Position numbers and translations under genes: made by a program. Below, one piece after another: positions 1 through 9,298 of a DNA stretch of 45,410 nt. The first letter of the stretch is position 1, and the number at the start of each line of letters is the position of its first letter. Where the stretch lies: the NCBI GenBank assembly GCA_023091735.1, contig JALKBU010000362.1, forward strand, positions 1 through 45,410. The letters run 5' to 3'. The stretch comes from Trichomonas tenax (Eukaryota > Parabasalia > Trichomonadida > Trichomonadidae). The notes beneath the pieces are model-generated. The model was not told where the DNA came from. It saw only the letters and a list, made by a program, of their open reading frames with translations, and made no database searches.

Positions 1-240
1 GCAATGAACTACGTTTATGGTCTTCATACTCAGCGTGGAGTTTCAATCTATAAATGTCAGTATTGTTTAGACTACAAAGATATTTATAACACTTTTTATA
101 AAAGTGACAATTTGCCCGCGCAAAAAGGTGACGGTTTATTCATGAAAAGTGACTTTAAGTTTCTATGTCACTTTTTGATGTTCACTTTTGTCCTAGACTC
201 AAAATGTAATCATGTTTTTACATACAGCAAATTTATCACA

Positions 241-731
241 ATTTAAAAATTCCTCGAAAAGTGACAGAGCTAAACAAAGTCACTTTTCGAGTAATTTGTT
301 TAATCGTTTGGCCTTGAATTTTGATAATAAAATTCATCCAATGTTTTTTTAATGGAAAAGGTCAATAAAAAATTAATTTTTTGTGGGTGTGGAAAATGTA
401 AATTAGCTTTTTGAATAGTTTACATTTTCAATGCTTCTCATGGAACCAAATGCTGTTAAATGCCTCTAAATCGGAAAAATCCCTTGTCGTCTACGTGTCA
501 ACACCGTGGACCTACTCCATAGGGAGATGATCCGTCCTTTCTTCCCAGAAGGGCTTTGATATTCCCATCATTGAAGCCATTTCTTTCTTCCATTTATCTT
601 TTTTCTTCAGATATATGAAGAATAACATCCACCGTTATATCATACTTAGATTAAAAGTCTTTTTCACAGGTTAACACCCCAAAAATTAATTTTTTATTTT
701 TTCCATTAAAAAATTTCGAGGAATTTTAAAT
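241..731. repeat. Long imperfect inverted repeat, MITE-like
   Basis: The left end (241-259) matches the reverse complement of 713-730 with one inserted A. Further in, the segment around 345-393 matches the reverse complement of 669-712 (shared words TTTTTTAATGGAAAA, AAAAAATTAATTTTT and a GGGTGT end). The left arm differs by an insertion of about 85 bases that carries the 13-bp palindrome. The structure resembles a small non-autonomous DNA element with long terminal inverted repeats. No flanking target duplication was identified. Confidence 0.4.
253..291. repeat. 13-bp perfect inverted repeat containing GTCACTTTT
   Basis: CTCGAAAAGTGAC at 253-265 is the exact reverse complement of GTCACTTTTCGAG at 279-291, with a 13-base spacer. 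The core is the same AAAAGTGAC word found upstream of several genes in this window, so this could be a dimeric protein-binding site or a hairpin. The match is exact and seen directly; the role is inferred. Confidence 0.75.
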
Positions 732-1137
732 TCTCAAAATTCAATGTAAAAAGATTTTACATTTTCATAGAAAACCAAAACCTACTGGCGTGAATCTTTG
801 TTAAATTACTATAAATAAAAATATTTTGCATTTCTAATTTAAAATTTATAATAAGCAAAATTAGTAATTTCTAAATATTGGGTTTAATCGAAAAATGTAT
901 TATATGGGTGTGAATTTATCCCAAATTGATTTAAGCAAATTTAATTTTCTAAATTAACAGTAAAAATAAGATGTAAATTATATGGTTAATTTATGGTTTA
1001 AGTTTTGGAAGAGTATTTAGGTTATGGGCGAGAAAATAACGTGTAAATATACACCTTATTTTACGGGTGCGATAATGAAGTTTCATCTGTGCTTTATATA
1101 AATAAAAATGAGTAATACCGAAGTAAATATTTTCACA

Positions 1138-1148
1138 TCAACAAAAAT
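1138..1148 (+). promoter_or_regulatory. Initiator-like TCAACAAAAAT
   Basis: TCA lies 18 bases upstream of the phosphatase ATG at 1158. Trichomonad genes usually carry an initiator (TCA, with transcription starting at A) within about 20 bases of the start codon. This copy has A rather than a pyrimidine in the fourth position. Confidence 0.4.
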
Positions 1149-1157
1149 ATTTTTTTC

Positions 1158-1955
1158 ATGACGTGTAGAGTGAGACAAAGCGCTACCGAGAAGCACTTCT
1201 TTGTAGAGGGCACTCAGGTCTACCCAGGAAGCCACGCAGACGCCATTGGCAAGAGGAAGACAATGGAGGACGCTGCTACTGTTGTTGGCGAGATTTTTGG
1301 TCCGAAAACACAATACTATGGAGTTTTCGATGGACACGGCGGAAATTCTGTATCAATGTGCCTCGCTAAAGAGTTGCACGGACTTTTGAAAGTCAATTAT
1401 TCGCCAGAAACTCCGATCGAAGAAATAATTAACAAATCTTTCAAGCAAATTAACGAGAAATTGGTGAAGGAAAATCCAAATGTCGGATCTACAGCTGCAA
1501 TCGCATTAATCATCGGTGATAAAATCACTGTTGCTAATGTTGGTGATACAAGAGTCTTACTCTTAGACAGCAACAACCAGATTAAGAGACTCTCTGTCGA
1601 CCACAATGTATCGAACAAGGAAGAAGTTGATCTTGTTATTCAGAGAGGTGGTGTAATTATGAATGATCGTGTTAATGGAGTTGTATCATTAACACGCGCT
1701 TTCGGTGATGGCCTGCAAGAGTCTTCTATCAGCTGTGAACCAAATATTGTTACAATTGATCGCCATAATGATGATAAATTAATCATTGCATGTGATGGTG
1801 TCTTTGAAGTCATGACAGATGAACAGGTTGCCGAAGCATATAAGGTTCACAATGATCCATCGAAATCTGCACGTAATATCAAAGATACTGCAATTAAGAT
1901 GGGTTCGAGCGATAACATAACTGTCGTTTGTGTTAATTTAACTCCTAAATTGTAA
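1158..1955 (+). CDS. PP2C-family Ser/Thr protein phosphatase
   Basis: The 265-residue product is a compact metal-dependent PPM/PP2C phosphatase that removes phosphate from Ser/Thr in proteins. The family signature is present in order: RKTMED (Glu37-Asp38), VFDGHGG (58-62), GSTA (110-113), ANVGDTR (126-132), SLTRAFGDG (177-185), ACDGVFEVM (211-219) and GSSDNITVV (249-257). The Asp residues expected to bind the two metals (38, 58, 213, 252) are all kept, so it should be active. The length fits a single catalytic domain with a short N-terminal lead and no regulatory domain or membrane anchor. The ATG at 1158 follows an initiator-like TCAACA by 18 bases. Its substrate cannot be read from the sequence. 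Confidence 0.93.
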   Translation: MTCRVRQSATEKHFFVEGTQVYPGSHADAIGKRKTMEDAATVVGEIFGPKTQYYGVFDGHGGNSVSMCLAKELHGLLKVNYSPETPIEEIINKSFKQINEKLVKENPNVGSTAAIALIIGDKITVANVGDTRVLLLDSNNQIKRLSVDHNVSNKEEVDLVIQRGGVIMNDRVNGVVSLTRAFGDGLQESSISCEPNIVTIDRHNDDKLIIACDGVFEVMTDEQVAEAYKVHNDPSKSARNIKDTAIKMGSSDNITVVCVNLTPKL

Positions 1956-2522
1956 CCAGTCATTATGATATCAACAAAATATTATTCTTTATAAAATATA
2001 GTTCAATTATTTTCAAGATCAATAAAACCTCGGTTTCAACATCCCTTCCAAAACTCAAACCACAATCTGAAAATAGTTAATTTACAAATTATTCAACATT
2101 TCAAAGTATTATGCGATTACATATATATTTTTCGATAGGTACCATTACAATTTTTTGCGCATTAAGCAATTTTACATTAAATAGCAATAATATGCTATAT
2201 ATTTCGAAATTGATAATCTTTTGAATAACGTTCAATAAAATAATTGATATTATATAATTTGTGAAACAGAAACTCATATTTATGTGTTCAAACTTGTGTG
2301 AGCATTGATTTTGACTAAAATCTCGAAGAATGAAAAAATATCTGACATGTAATGGGTGAATTCTGTCACTTTTAAACTAATTATCAACGAATTTGTAAAT
2401 TTTTGAGTCACAACCTTGACATTCACGGAGTAGAGCCCACATATCTTACAAAATATTCAAAATATATTTTACAACCGTTAACTATCTTCAGACGTTTTGA
2501 AAAATTTTTTTTATTAAAAAAT
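1956..2522. other. Intergenic AT-rich spacer
   Basis: No gene is visible. It contains the 3' flank of the phosphatase gene and the promoter region of the next gene, including one GTCACTTTT at 2365-2373. An in-frame extension of the next ORF back to 2403 begins at TTG and is not used here. Confidence 0.6.
2365..2373. promoter_or_regulatory. GTCACTTTT motif upstream of surface-protein gene
   Basis: An exact copy of the motif lies 150 bases upstream of the chosen ATG at 2523. It is the same word found close to the starts at 16415, 22286 and 41045. A regulatory role is inferred from recurrence only. Confidence 0.35.
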
Positions 2523-4052
2523 ATGTTTATTTCTTTCTTATTGCGCCAGACTTTTTCGAAACAAATTCCGCTAATCAACTACATTCCTGCAAGCAAAAAC
2601 AACATCACTGTAAATTTCGGCTCTTTGCGATTGAAATATGCACCAACAGTTGTCCAATTAACAAGATTATCCCAACCACAACAGATTTCGCTTCATAACT
2701 TGATTTCCTCGCACTCGTTCTCTCATTTTGTCCAAGGAAAAGGAATAAGTACGAGCTATTCTCTGCAAATTTCTAAATCGAAGTTTGCGGATTACATTAA
2801 ATCTCCAATTTCAATAAATTCCGCGGGCATAGAATTAGACATTAGTAATCAAGAACTCAAAGGCTACAATCAACAAACTTCGACCGTTTCTTTCATGTCT
2901 CGTGACACTTCTGCTTATTCTGATATCACAGTCAAGAACTGTTATTTCCTCAATTGCACTGCGCCAGGTACACTTAACGTAGCTTCAAGTGAACAAGGAT
3001 TTTCAGCAAACAATGTCTGCGGTGGCGCTATTTACGTAGATACAGCAACCAGCGTGAAAATCGGTGTTTGCGTATTTGAATCTTGTGCTGCTACAAGCCA
3101 AGGTGGTTCAATTTACATGTTCAAAGTTCCAACAATAGAAATCATAGAATGCAAGTTTATTAACTCTGAAGCATTGATCGGATCAGCAATTACACTTTTA
3201 ACTTCAAATACATCGACAATTATTCATAACTGTCTTTTTAGTAACTGCATAAGCACAGTTCCAACACCAACATCAAAATCTAAGATGTGGACAGACTATG
3301 CTGGTTCAATATTCCTCAAATCTATCTCAAATGGCAAAATCTCAATCTGCGTCTTTACAAAATGCGGTCCAGCGAGTTCAAACACATCACATCCAATATA
3401 TGCCGAAATATACTCCATTCAATCTACGTTAAACGTCGCCTCTCTTTGCTGGTATGACAGAAATAGCTACAGATTCAAGTATAACTTATTAATCTACTTC
3501 GTTGGCACAGCCCCGTCCTTAACAAGGTCTGGATTATCAATTAACTCAAACGGCATAGCCAACAACAACGACAACACATATCTTATATTAATCAAAGATA
3601 CAACAACAACTGGTTATGAATTAACTTATGCTGCATCATCAAACTGTCAGATTGGAATCGTTAACACACCAGCACCAACAATTAACCCGACTAAGTCTCC
3701 AACTCCATCACCAGGTCCTACGCCAGATCCAACTCCATCACCAGGTCCTACACCAGATCCAACTCCATCACCAGGTCCTACACCAGTTCCATCCACGACG
3801 CCAGGACCTACAAACAGGCCAATAACGCCTGGACCAACAGATATAATTACACTTACACCTGCACCAACAGACAAAGCGATTGTTGGTTTGACTGAGAAGC
3901 AGAAAATAGGTATTGGAGTCGGAATTCCCGCCGCTATCATCCTTATTTTGCTTATTATCCTTATTATCTGGTGCTGCTGCAGAGATACAAGAACTGCTTT
4001 CAAGCCGAACGAAGAAACTGTTGATGATGAGATGACTTTCAAGAATATCTAA
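2523..4052 (+). CDS. Pmp-like beta-helix surface protein, type I membrane
   Basis: Likely a cell-surface protein of the trichomonad group that resembles chlamydial polymorphic membrane proteins. The first ATG is at 2523; the frame is open back to a TTG at 2403, but an ATG is expected. The 509-residue product starts with a hydrophobic stretch (MFISFLL) that may be a signal peptide. A beta-helix-like ectodomain follows, with repeated GGAIY/GGSIY and FxxC motifs such as [20 protein letters not shown]. Next comes a Pro/Thr-rich stalk built of repeated [10 protein letters not shown] units, then one membrane segment ([16 protein letters not shown]) with a CCC end and a cytoplasmic tail of about 25 acidic residues. 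Trichomonas genomes hold many such proteins and some bind host cells, but the ligand of this one is unknown. Confidence 0.75.
   Translation: MFISFLLRQTFSKQIPLINYIPASKNNITVNFGSLRLKYAPTVVQLTRLSQPQQISLHNLISSHSFSHFVQGKGISTSYSLQISKSKFADYIKSPISINSAGIELDISNQELKGYNQQTSTVSFMSRDTSAYSDITVKNCYFLNCTAPGTLNVASSEQGFSANNVCGGAIYVDTATSVKIGVCVFESCAATSQGGSIYMFKVPTIEIIECKFINSEALIGSAITLLTSNTSTIIHNCLFSNCISTVPTPTSKSKMWTDYAGSIFLKSISNGKISICVFTKCGPASSNTSHPIYAEIYSIQSTLNVASLCWYDRNSYRFKYNLLIYFVGTAPSLTRSGLSINSNGIANNNDNTYLILIKDTTTTGYELTYAASSNCQIGIVNTPAPTINPTKSPTPSPGPTPDPTPSPGPTPDPTPSPGPTPVPSTTPGPTNRPITPGPTDIITLTPAPTDKAIVGLTEKQKIGIGVGIPAAIILILLIILIIWCCCRDTRTAFKPNEETVDDEMTFKNI
3699..3788 (+). repeat. Three tandem 30-bp units coding the Pro/Thr stalk
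   Basis: Three consecutive 30-base units (3699-3728, 3729-3758, 3759-3788) differ by only a few bases. Each codes for [10 protein letters not shown] or a close variant. The array sits between the beta-helix ectodomain and the membrane segment, so copy number would set stalk length. Confidence 0.85.
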
Positions 4053-4302
4053 TTCCCATTTTATTTATTGTAAACAAATATTAATTTATGAAATCACAAA
4101 TGGAAGAATGTTTGAATAAACATATAACTTTTAAAATCTTTATGTTTTTTCAGCCTTACGAATCATAAAAATACCAAATTTGAAATCGAAATATCATTTT
4201 GTGATATTTCTTTGAAAGAATTTAGCATTTGTATCTCTTGTATATGTATTTTCTAATAAAAACATGAAGTATTCTTTACAATAATATAATAAAATACATA
4301 GA

Positions 4303-5370
4303 TTAGAATGCTGAAAGGAAAGGATGTTCATATAATTGAACAGGAAGCATTCTCCTTCCAGGATCAGTGCAAAGTGTTGCTTGAACAAATGTGAGAATAT
4401 TTTCGTTAGTAATTATCCTTTCTAAATCAAGAACAGATTCATAAATCTGCATAGATTCGCTATCGAGTTGCGACAGATCGCATCTTCCATCTTTAAAGAA
4501 GGACATGTACGAATATGGAGATTCTTCGATCAAATATAATGGAAACTGGCCAGCAATCTTCTCAATGACAGCAAGATGGAGCAATCTGTTGTTGTAACCA
4601 AACAATCTCTTTCCAATCAATAATTCAACTAATAAAATACCTAATTGCCAAATATCGCTTTCATAGCTCCATCTGGTTCCTAATAATTGTTCTGGAGACT
4701 GTACTCTTTCTGGAGCATAAGATTTAATGTGCCAACTATTTCCATTTGCAGCACAAGACATTGAATTAATTCTAACTTGCAAATTTCTTTCTCCTGACTT
4801 CAATTCGTATCCCTTTTGGTCAACATATCCATTGAGCATACTTACAGTATCAATGGAGAGATTTCCGCAAATTAATTTCGATTCGTGCAGTAATTCAAGC
4901 GCGTGAATTAAATTCCATATCATTATTTTGATTGAATTTGTAGTGAATGTGAGTCCATTCAAGTAATCGATCTGTTGGGCCAATGTTGGACCAAGTTTCT
5001 GATAAATTAAAACTGGAGAGAACTGAAAATCGAATCTTGTAATGTATTTGATAAAATACTGATGCTGGAAGTCAATGGTATTTGTAATTATTAAGCTTTC
5101 CGTCTCTGTATTTACTAATCGCAATATTTTTGGAGATTTACAGAATAATTTGATTGTTACGATGAATTTAAACTTAATGTGAACGCCTATATACGCCTTG
5201 TAGTCATTTGTGCTTTCAATCAAGTCCAAAACTTTATATTCGTCACCAACCATGTCATTTAAAGGCCTAAGAAACGGTTGATACGATGGTTCATCTTCTA
5301 TCATGATGCCTCTGTTGGTCTCTGCAACATCTGGCTCTTCATCGTATGAAGATGAAAGAATAATATCCAT
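4303..5370 (-). CDS. CMGC-like protein pseudokinase
   Basis: The 355-residue product has the outline of a protein kinase but has lost the catalytic residues. VTIK near residue 74 matches the ATP-binding lysine motif. The glycine loop (LIESTNDYKAYIGV) has no GxGxxG. The HRDLKPEN segment reads CGNLSIDT (168-175), so the catalytic Asp is Asn and the following Lys and Asn are Ser and Thr. In place of DFG there is NSM (about 202-204). The C-lobe is well kept: SPEQLLG (225-231) as the APE motif, then SDIWQLGILLVELLIGKRLF (238-257), which is most like CLK/SRPK/DYRK kinases. It is probably a scaffold or allosteric partner rather than an enzyme. TCAG and TCAA initiator-like words lie 4-11 bases before the ATG. 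Confidence 0.85.
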   Translation of the reverse strand: MDIILSSSYDEEPDVAETNRGIMIEDEPSYQPFLRPLNDMVGDEYKVLDLIESTNDYKAYIGVHIKFKFIVTIKLFCKSPKILRLVNTETESLIITNTIDFQHQYFIKYITRFDFQFSPVLIYQKLGPTLAQQIDYLNGLTFTTNSIKIMIWNLIHALELLHESKLICGNLSIDTVSMLNGYVDQKGYELKSGERNLQVRINSMSCAANGNSWHIKSYAPERVQSPEQLLGTRWSYESDIWQLGILLVELLIGKRLFGYNNRLLHLAVIEKIAGQFPLYLIEESPYSYMSFFKDGRCDLSQLDSESMQIYESVLDLERIITNENILTFVQATLCTDPGRRMLPVQLYEHPFLSAF

Positions 5371-5777
5371 TTTTGAAAACTGACAAAACTCTTTCTCGAA
5401 ATTTCATTCGGCAGCAACCCAAAATTCTTCAATGATCCCAAAATAATCATAAAATACTCTCATTTCATTTATTTTAAGCTGCGAAATTTTATCATTTTTC
5501 CTTTGAAAACATAGAAAGAAATAAATTTTTACAAATCAAAATATTTTATTCAGACTTTCAAATTATAAAAAATCTTTGTTTTTATACTATAAACATGATG
5601 CAGATTCTATGCCTTTAATGTCAGGGAATAATAAATTTTATAATCAAATTTATTATAGAATTAGTGAAAAGTTTCAATGAGGAATATGCTTCAAATATGT
5701 TTTCTTAATTAAATACGAAATTATAGCAAACGAAATCAGAAAGAAGGGGGAGAACAAAAATAGATAAATTAGGGGGA
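5371..5777. other. Divergent intergenic region
   Basis: This is the shared upstream region between the leftward pseudokinase gene and the rightward ankyrin gene. It is AT-rich with no ORF of note. A purine-rich, G-run stretch (AAGAAGGGGGAG near 5740-5752, and AGGGGGA near 5771) lies just before the ankyrin ATG and is unusual for this AT-rich spacer. I see no AAAAGTGAC motif here. Confidence 0.5.
5374..5383 (-). promoter_or_regulatory. Initiator-like TCAGTTTTCA
   Basis: Read on the minus strand, TCAGTTTTCA ends just before the ATG of the pseudokinase. It resembles the other TCA-plus-T-run initiators in this window. Confidence 0.3.
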
Positions 5778-8621
5778 ATGTCGAAGATTCCTCCAAAACT
5801 GAATAGGCTTATCCTCTTCAAAGCAAACCCGCCAAGAGGGCACAACCATTCAGATGTAGTTAGTGTTTCGTTATTAACTGCTGTTTTGAATGATGATCCT
5901 GCAGAATTATTTTCAATATTATCAGATACGAGTCAAATCAACGATGGAATAGAAATAACGTCATATAAAATACCTTCTCTCCTCATTTCTTCACCGCCAA
6001 TATTATCTGTCGCTGCTTTTTTTGGTGCTGTCGAATGCGTTTCCGCTCTGATCGCTCTAAACGCGGATATTGACCAAGTGGACAATCTTGGAAGGATTCC
6101 GTCGCATTTTGCAGCAGCAGGAGGAAAATTGGAGATTATTCGAATTCTTGATAAAGATTCAAGCGATAAATACGAAAATTACCCGATACACTATGCCGCG
6201 CAGTGCGGAAGGATCGATGCAATCAGATATTTTTGGTCCAAGAACCGCGATTTAGGAATAAGAGGATTTAATTCTAAAAAAGCAATCCATCTTGCTTGTC
6301 AAAATGGACATCTACCGGTTGTTAAGTTCCTCAATGAACAAGGTTGTTCACTCGAAGACTCCGACGAAGATGGATTAACACCATTAATGTACGCTTGTCG
6401 TGGTGGACACTTAAATACTGTCGAGTACTTGATTCAAAGAAATGTACATCTCGATAATACGTCAAAAGAAGGTATTACTCCTATAGTTTTCGCAGCACAA
6501 AATGGTTTTTTGTCAATTGTTAAGTTATTAGTCAACAAAAATGTTGTTTACAAATACGCAAAGAGAAAATACACACCACTCGTCGAATCAGCCGGAGGAG
6601 GACACTTAGATATTGTGAAATATTTTATCAACCTCGGCGTTGATCCTAACATCAAAACTTCAGATGGAGCAACACCCCTATCAGCAGCAGTTATGAAGGG
6701 ACGTTATCACGTCGTCAAATATTTAATCAAACACGGCGCAGATTATAATATATGTTCATTAAATCTTACAGCATACGATAAGGCTTCGGATACAAAGTGC
6801 AGTTTAGCAATGATCGCATGTATCCGCAATTCGATCGAAATTGTTCGTTTTTTCTACGAAAAAGGATATTTCAAACCTTCAGACTTCGCGACAAGCGAGA
6901 AAGTGAAGATTTTAATCAACAGCTCAGAAGAAATGATCAGATATTTGTATTCAATAGGAACAGATATCGTTCATGTTTTTAGTGATATCAAAGATTTATT
7001 CAAATGCACGACAAACATCGAGAAAATGTATCTTTTTGCAAAGTCAACAGATGAAGCAGGAATAACCAAATTCGGTGTATGCATTGATTATGCTTATTTC
7101 CTCGGATACGAGTCAATCATGAACTTTTTCCTTAAAGATTACAAATGCGACTTCTCATGCATCAAATACGCAGATGAGCTTCCAAAGAAGAAACCAAACA
7201 ATGAGAACGAAGCCAAAATGATGATGTTAATGTTCATGATCGAAAATGGAGGCACAGCGCCAGATAAAACAGGTCAATCGCCAGCAGCTTTGTTCGCTAT
7301 CAGAATGAATGATCTGAAGATGATTGGAATATCAATAGAAAGAGGTGCAGCTATTTATCCACAGTTCCTGATGTATTCTTTCATTATTTCTAAGACAATC
7401 ACAGATCACCAAGAAATACTTCTGGACAAATTTTTGTCATTCGGTGTTGACCTAAATAAACTTTTTCCAGATGAAGGCCAAATTGATGACTACGAGAAAG
7501 TTTCAAAACTCAGCATCAAAACAACGAAGATGGGATTACTCCCGTTGACTGTTTGTCTCAGATCCCTTGTCAATCATTATCCACACGACAACGGAACAGC
7601 TCCAAAGTCAAATGATAATCTCGAAAAAGAATTTTTGCTTAAAACACTCAAGAAGTTGTTGGAACATGGTGCTAAATTATGCACATCAGAATTCAATCAC
7701 TTTGGAATAGTTATCGGCGTTAACTCGCCAGAAATATTCGAGTTAGTTAAACAGTATGCGGATATTACAAAAGAATGCATCGAACAAAATGATTTACTTT
7801 CGAAGTGCATTGCAAATTTCTCTACGAGATATTTTGATTTCTTTTTATCGTTCCATCCATCACTCCAAGGTGTCGAGAAATGCAGATGGGGACATAGTAA
7901 CTCTGTGTTTAATGCATTCAAGGATCAGATGCCACAGGATTTAGCTGTATATTTCTTATCAAAGTTGTTGAATGAAGTTCAAAGCTTAGAAACTCGTGGT
8001 GACATAATTTCAGCAATTCTCACAGTTGGATCAGTAGAACTCGCTCAAATTGCCTTCGAAAAAGGTATTGCATTCAATACAGAGGATACTTTGGACTGCT
8101 TCGGTGATATTGTCAGTACAATAAAGCCAGATATGCTTAAATTCTTGATTTCCAAAGGCTTTGATCCGTCACATAAGATAATGCGCAACAAACAAGAAAT
8201 CAACATACTTCAGCTCATTTGCCAGAAGTGCGATTATCCTTCAAGAGAAGTCTTCAATATATTGATCGATAGTGGAATAGAAATCGACAAATTCACGCTG
8301 AAAACAGCAATAGAAAACAGAAACTTCATTATGGCATGTTATCTTATTGATGCTGGAGTGAAGATTATGCCTGATATTAGCGATACGTTCTATGAACGCC
8401 CTGATACTCTATATTTATTCCACAAACTTGTTCAGAATGGATATCCACTCAAAGAGCAATATCTCGAGAAATCTATCTTCAAGAAGAACAAAGTTTTCGT
8501 TCAATATCTATTTGATGAAGGCTTAAGACTTTCGAATAAGTCGAAGCAGATGCCAAACTTGTTGCCTTATCTCAAATCGATGGGATTTGACTCTAATTTT
8601 ATTGAAGAAATCGCAAATTGA
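5778..8621 (+). CDS. Large ankyrin-repeat protein
   Basis: The 947-residue product is built of ankyrin-type helix pairs, which serve in protein-protein binding. Clear repeats run from about residue 70 to 345, with signatures such as TPLMYACRGGHLNTVEYLI, TPIVFAAQNGFLSIVKLLV and TPLSAAVMKGRYHVVKYLI. The remaining 600 residues are more divergent, but ankyrin-like pieces recur (LLEHGAKL, LISKGFDPSHK, LIDAGVKI, LFDEGLRL), so most of the chain may be one long solenoid. I see no enzyme domain, signal peptide or membrane segment. Trichomonads carry hundreds of such proteins, and this one cannot be tied to a partner. The gene ends in TGA, which shows that TGA is read as stop in this genome. Confidence 0.9.
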   Translation: MSKIPPKLNRLILFKANPPRGHNHSDVVSVSLLTAVLNDDPAELFSILSDTSQINDGIEITSYKIPSLLISSPPILSVAAFFGAVECVSALIALNADIDQVDNLGRIPSHFAAAGGKLEIIRILDKDSSDKYENYPIHYAAQCGRIDAIRYFWSKNRDLGIRGFNSKKAIHLACQNGHLPVVKFLNEQGCSLEDSDEDGLTPLMYACRGGHLNTVEYLIQRNVHLDNTSKEGITPIVFAAQNGFLSIVKLLVNKNVVYKYAKRKYTPLVESAGGGHLDIVKYFINLGVDPNIKTSDGATPLSAAVMKGRYHVVKYLIKHGADYNICSLNLTAYDKASDTKCSLAMIACIRNSIEIVRFFYEKGYFKPSDFATSEKVKILINSSEEMIRYLYSIGTDIVHVFSDIKDLFKCTTNIEKMYLFAKSTDEAGITKFGVCIDYAYFLGYESIMNFFLKDYKCDFSCIKYADELPKKKPNNENEAKMMMLMFMIENGGTAPDKTGQSPAALFAIRMNDLKMIGISIERGAAIYPQFLMYSFIISKTITDHQEILLDKFLSFGVDLNKLFPDEGQIDDYEKVSKLSIKTTKMGLLPLTVCLRSLVNHYPHDNGTAPKSNDNLEKEFLLKTLKKLLEHGAKLCTSEFNHFGIVIGVNSPEIFELVKQYADITKECIEQNDLLSKCIANFSTRYFDFFLSFHPSLQGVEKCRWGHSNSVFNAFKDQMPQDLAVYFLSKLLNEVQSLETRGDIISAILTVGSVELAQIAFEKGIAFNTEDTLDCFGDIVSTIKPDMLKFLISKGFDPSHKIMRNKQEINILQLICQKCDYPSREVFNILIDSGIEIDKFTLKTAIENRNFIMACYLIDAGVKIMPDISDTFYERPDTLYLFHKLVQNGYPLKEQYLEKSIFKKNKVFVQYLFDEGLRLSNKSKQMPNLLPYLKSMGFDSNFIEEIAN

Positions 8622-9298
8622 GATATTACTGTTAATAGTATCAATAATGTATCTGTTCATGTTATGCGTTATGTTCCACGATGATCTATGCTAAGAACTC
8701 GAAATTTAATTTGATTTTTTTTTGATTCACTTTCATTGTATATTCAATGAAATGTCAATATTTTATTCCGATTTGGTTGTTTATATCATACTAAGGAACT
8801 ATTTATCATGTTAGGAAAGGTTGTATTTGTAAATATTATAATTTTTTTGTTATTTTTAAAACCAAGCACTCTCTTTAAGCCGCTTGATCAGTGACAATAT
8901 AGTTTTCAGCGAGCAATTATTTCATGTCTTATTTCGACTAGGAAAAATTTTTATTTGTCAAATGGCAAATATTTATATTTCACTTTTATTCAATATTTAG
9001 ATATGATTATTAATGGAGAATGAAAACGCATCAAAAATACATGTTTTGTTTTATGACACTTGTCAAATTTTTTTGGTATATAATAAATTGATTTTTCGAT
9101 TTTGATCTAAAATATAGAATAAAAACGTAAGTTTATTGCTATATTCAAGAAATAAAACAAATTAATTTTAGTCAAAATTTCTTGGTAATTTTTCCAGATT
9201 TTGTAAATATGATTTTTAGGTTATGTTTATCGCTAAATTTTTCAAAATCTTCTTTGGATGAAATTAATTTGGTGTCAATTTTTTTCAAATTTTTTTAG
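8622..9298. other. Intergenic AT-rich spacer
   Basis: No gene is visible. The stretch is AT-rich with long T-runs. The right end holds two initiator-like words (9275 and 9285) just before the ATG at 9299. Nothing else stands out. Confidence 0.6.
9275..9297 (+). promoter_or_regulatory. Two initiator-like TCAA + T-run words
   Basis: TCAATTTTTTT at 9275 and TCAAATTTTTTT at 9285 lie 22 and 12 bases before the ATG of the UBR-box gene. They match the trichomonad initiator position, with A in the fourth place. Confidence 0.45.

Larger units (their letters stand above)
1..1157. other. Gene-free, repeat-rich AT spacer
   Basis: I see no credible gene here. The only ORF of note (4-246) has no family resemblance and overlaps repeated motifs. 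The stretch holds four copies of AAAAGTGAC/GTCACTTTT plus near-matches in its first 290 bases, a perfect 13-bp palindrome, and a long imperfect inverted repeat whose arms lie near 241-395 and 669-731. Bases about 480-600 are richer in GC than their surroundings. On the minus strand they read as a short protein-like stretch broken by stops, possibly a relic of an old coding sequence. What it came from is unknown. Confidence 0.6.

Noticed and set aside
4..246. 80-codon ORF at the left edge
   Set aside because: No recognisable motif and no initiator. It overlaps several copies of the AAAAGTGAC-type motif, which is typical of spacer DNA here.
2403..2522. N-terminal extension of the surface protein starting at TTG
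   Set aside because: Eukaryotic genes normally start at ATG, and the ATG at 2523 places a hydrophobic signal-like stretch at the N-terminus.
3647..4042. Minus-strand ORF rich in Gly-Val-Gly-Pro repeats
   Set aside because: It is the antisense of the Pro/Thr stalk repeats of the surface protein.
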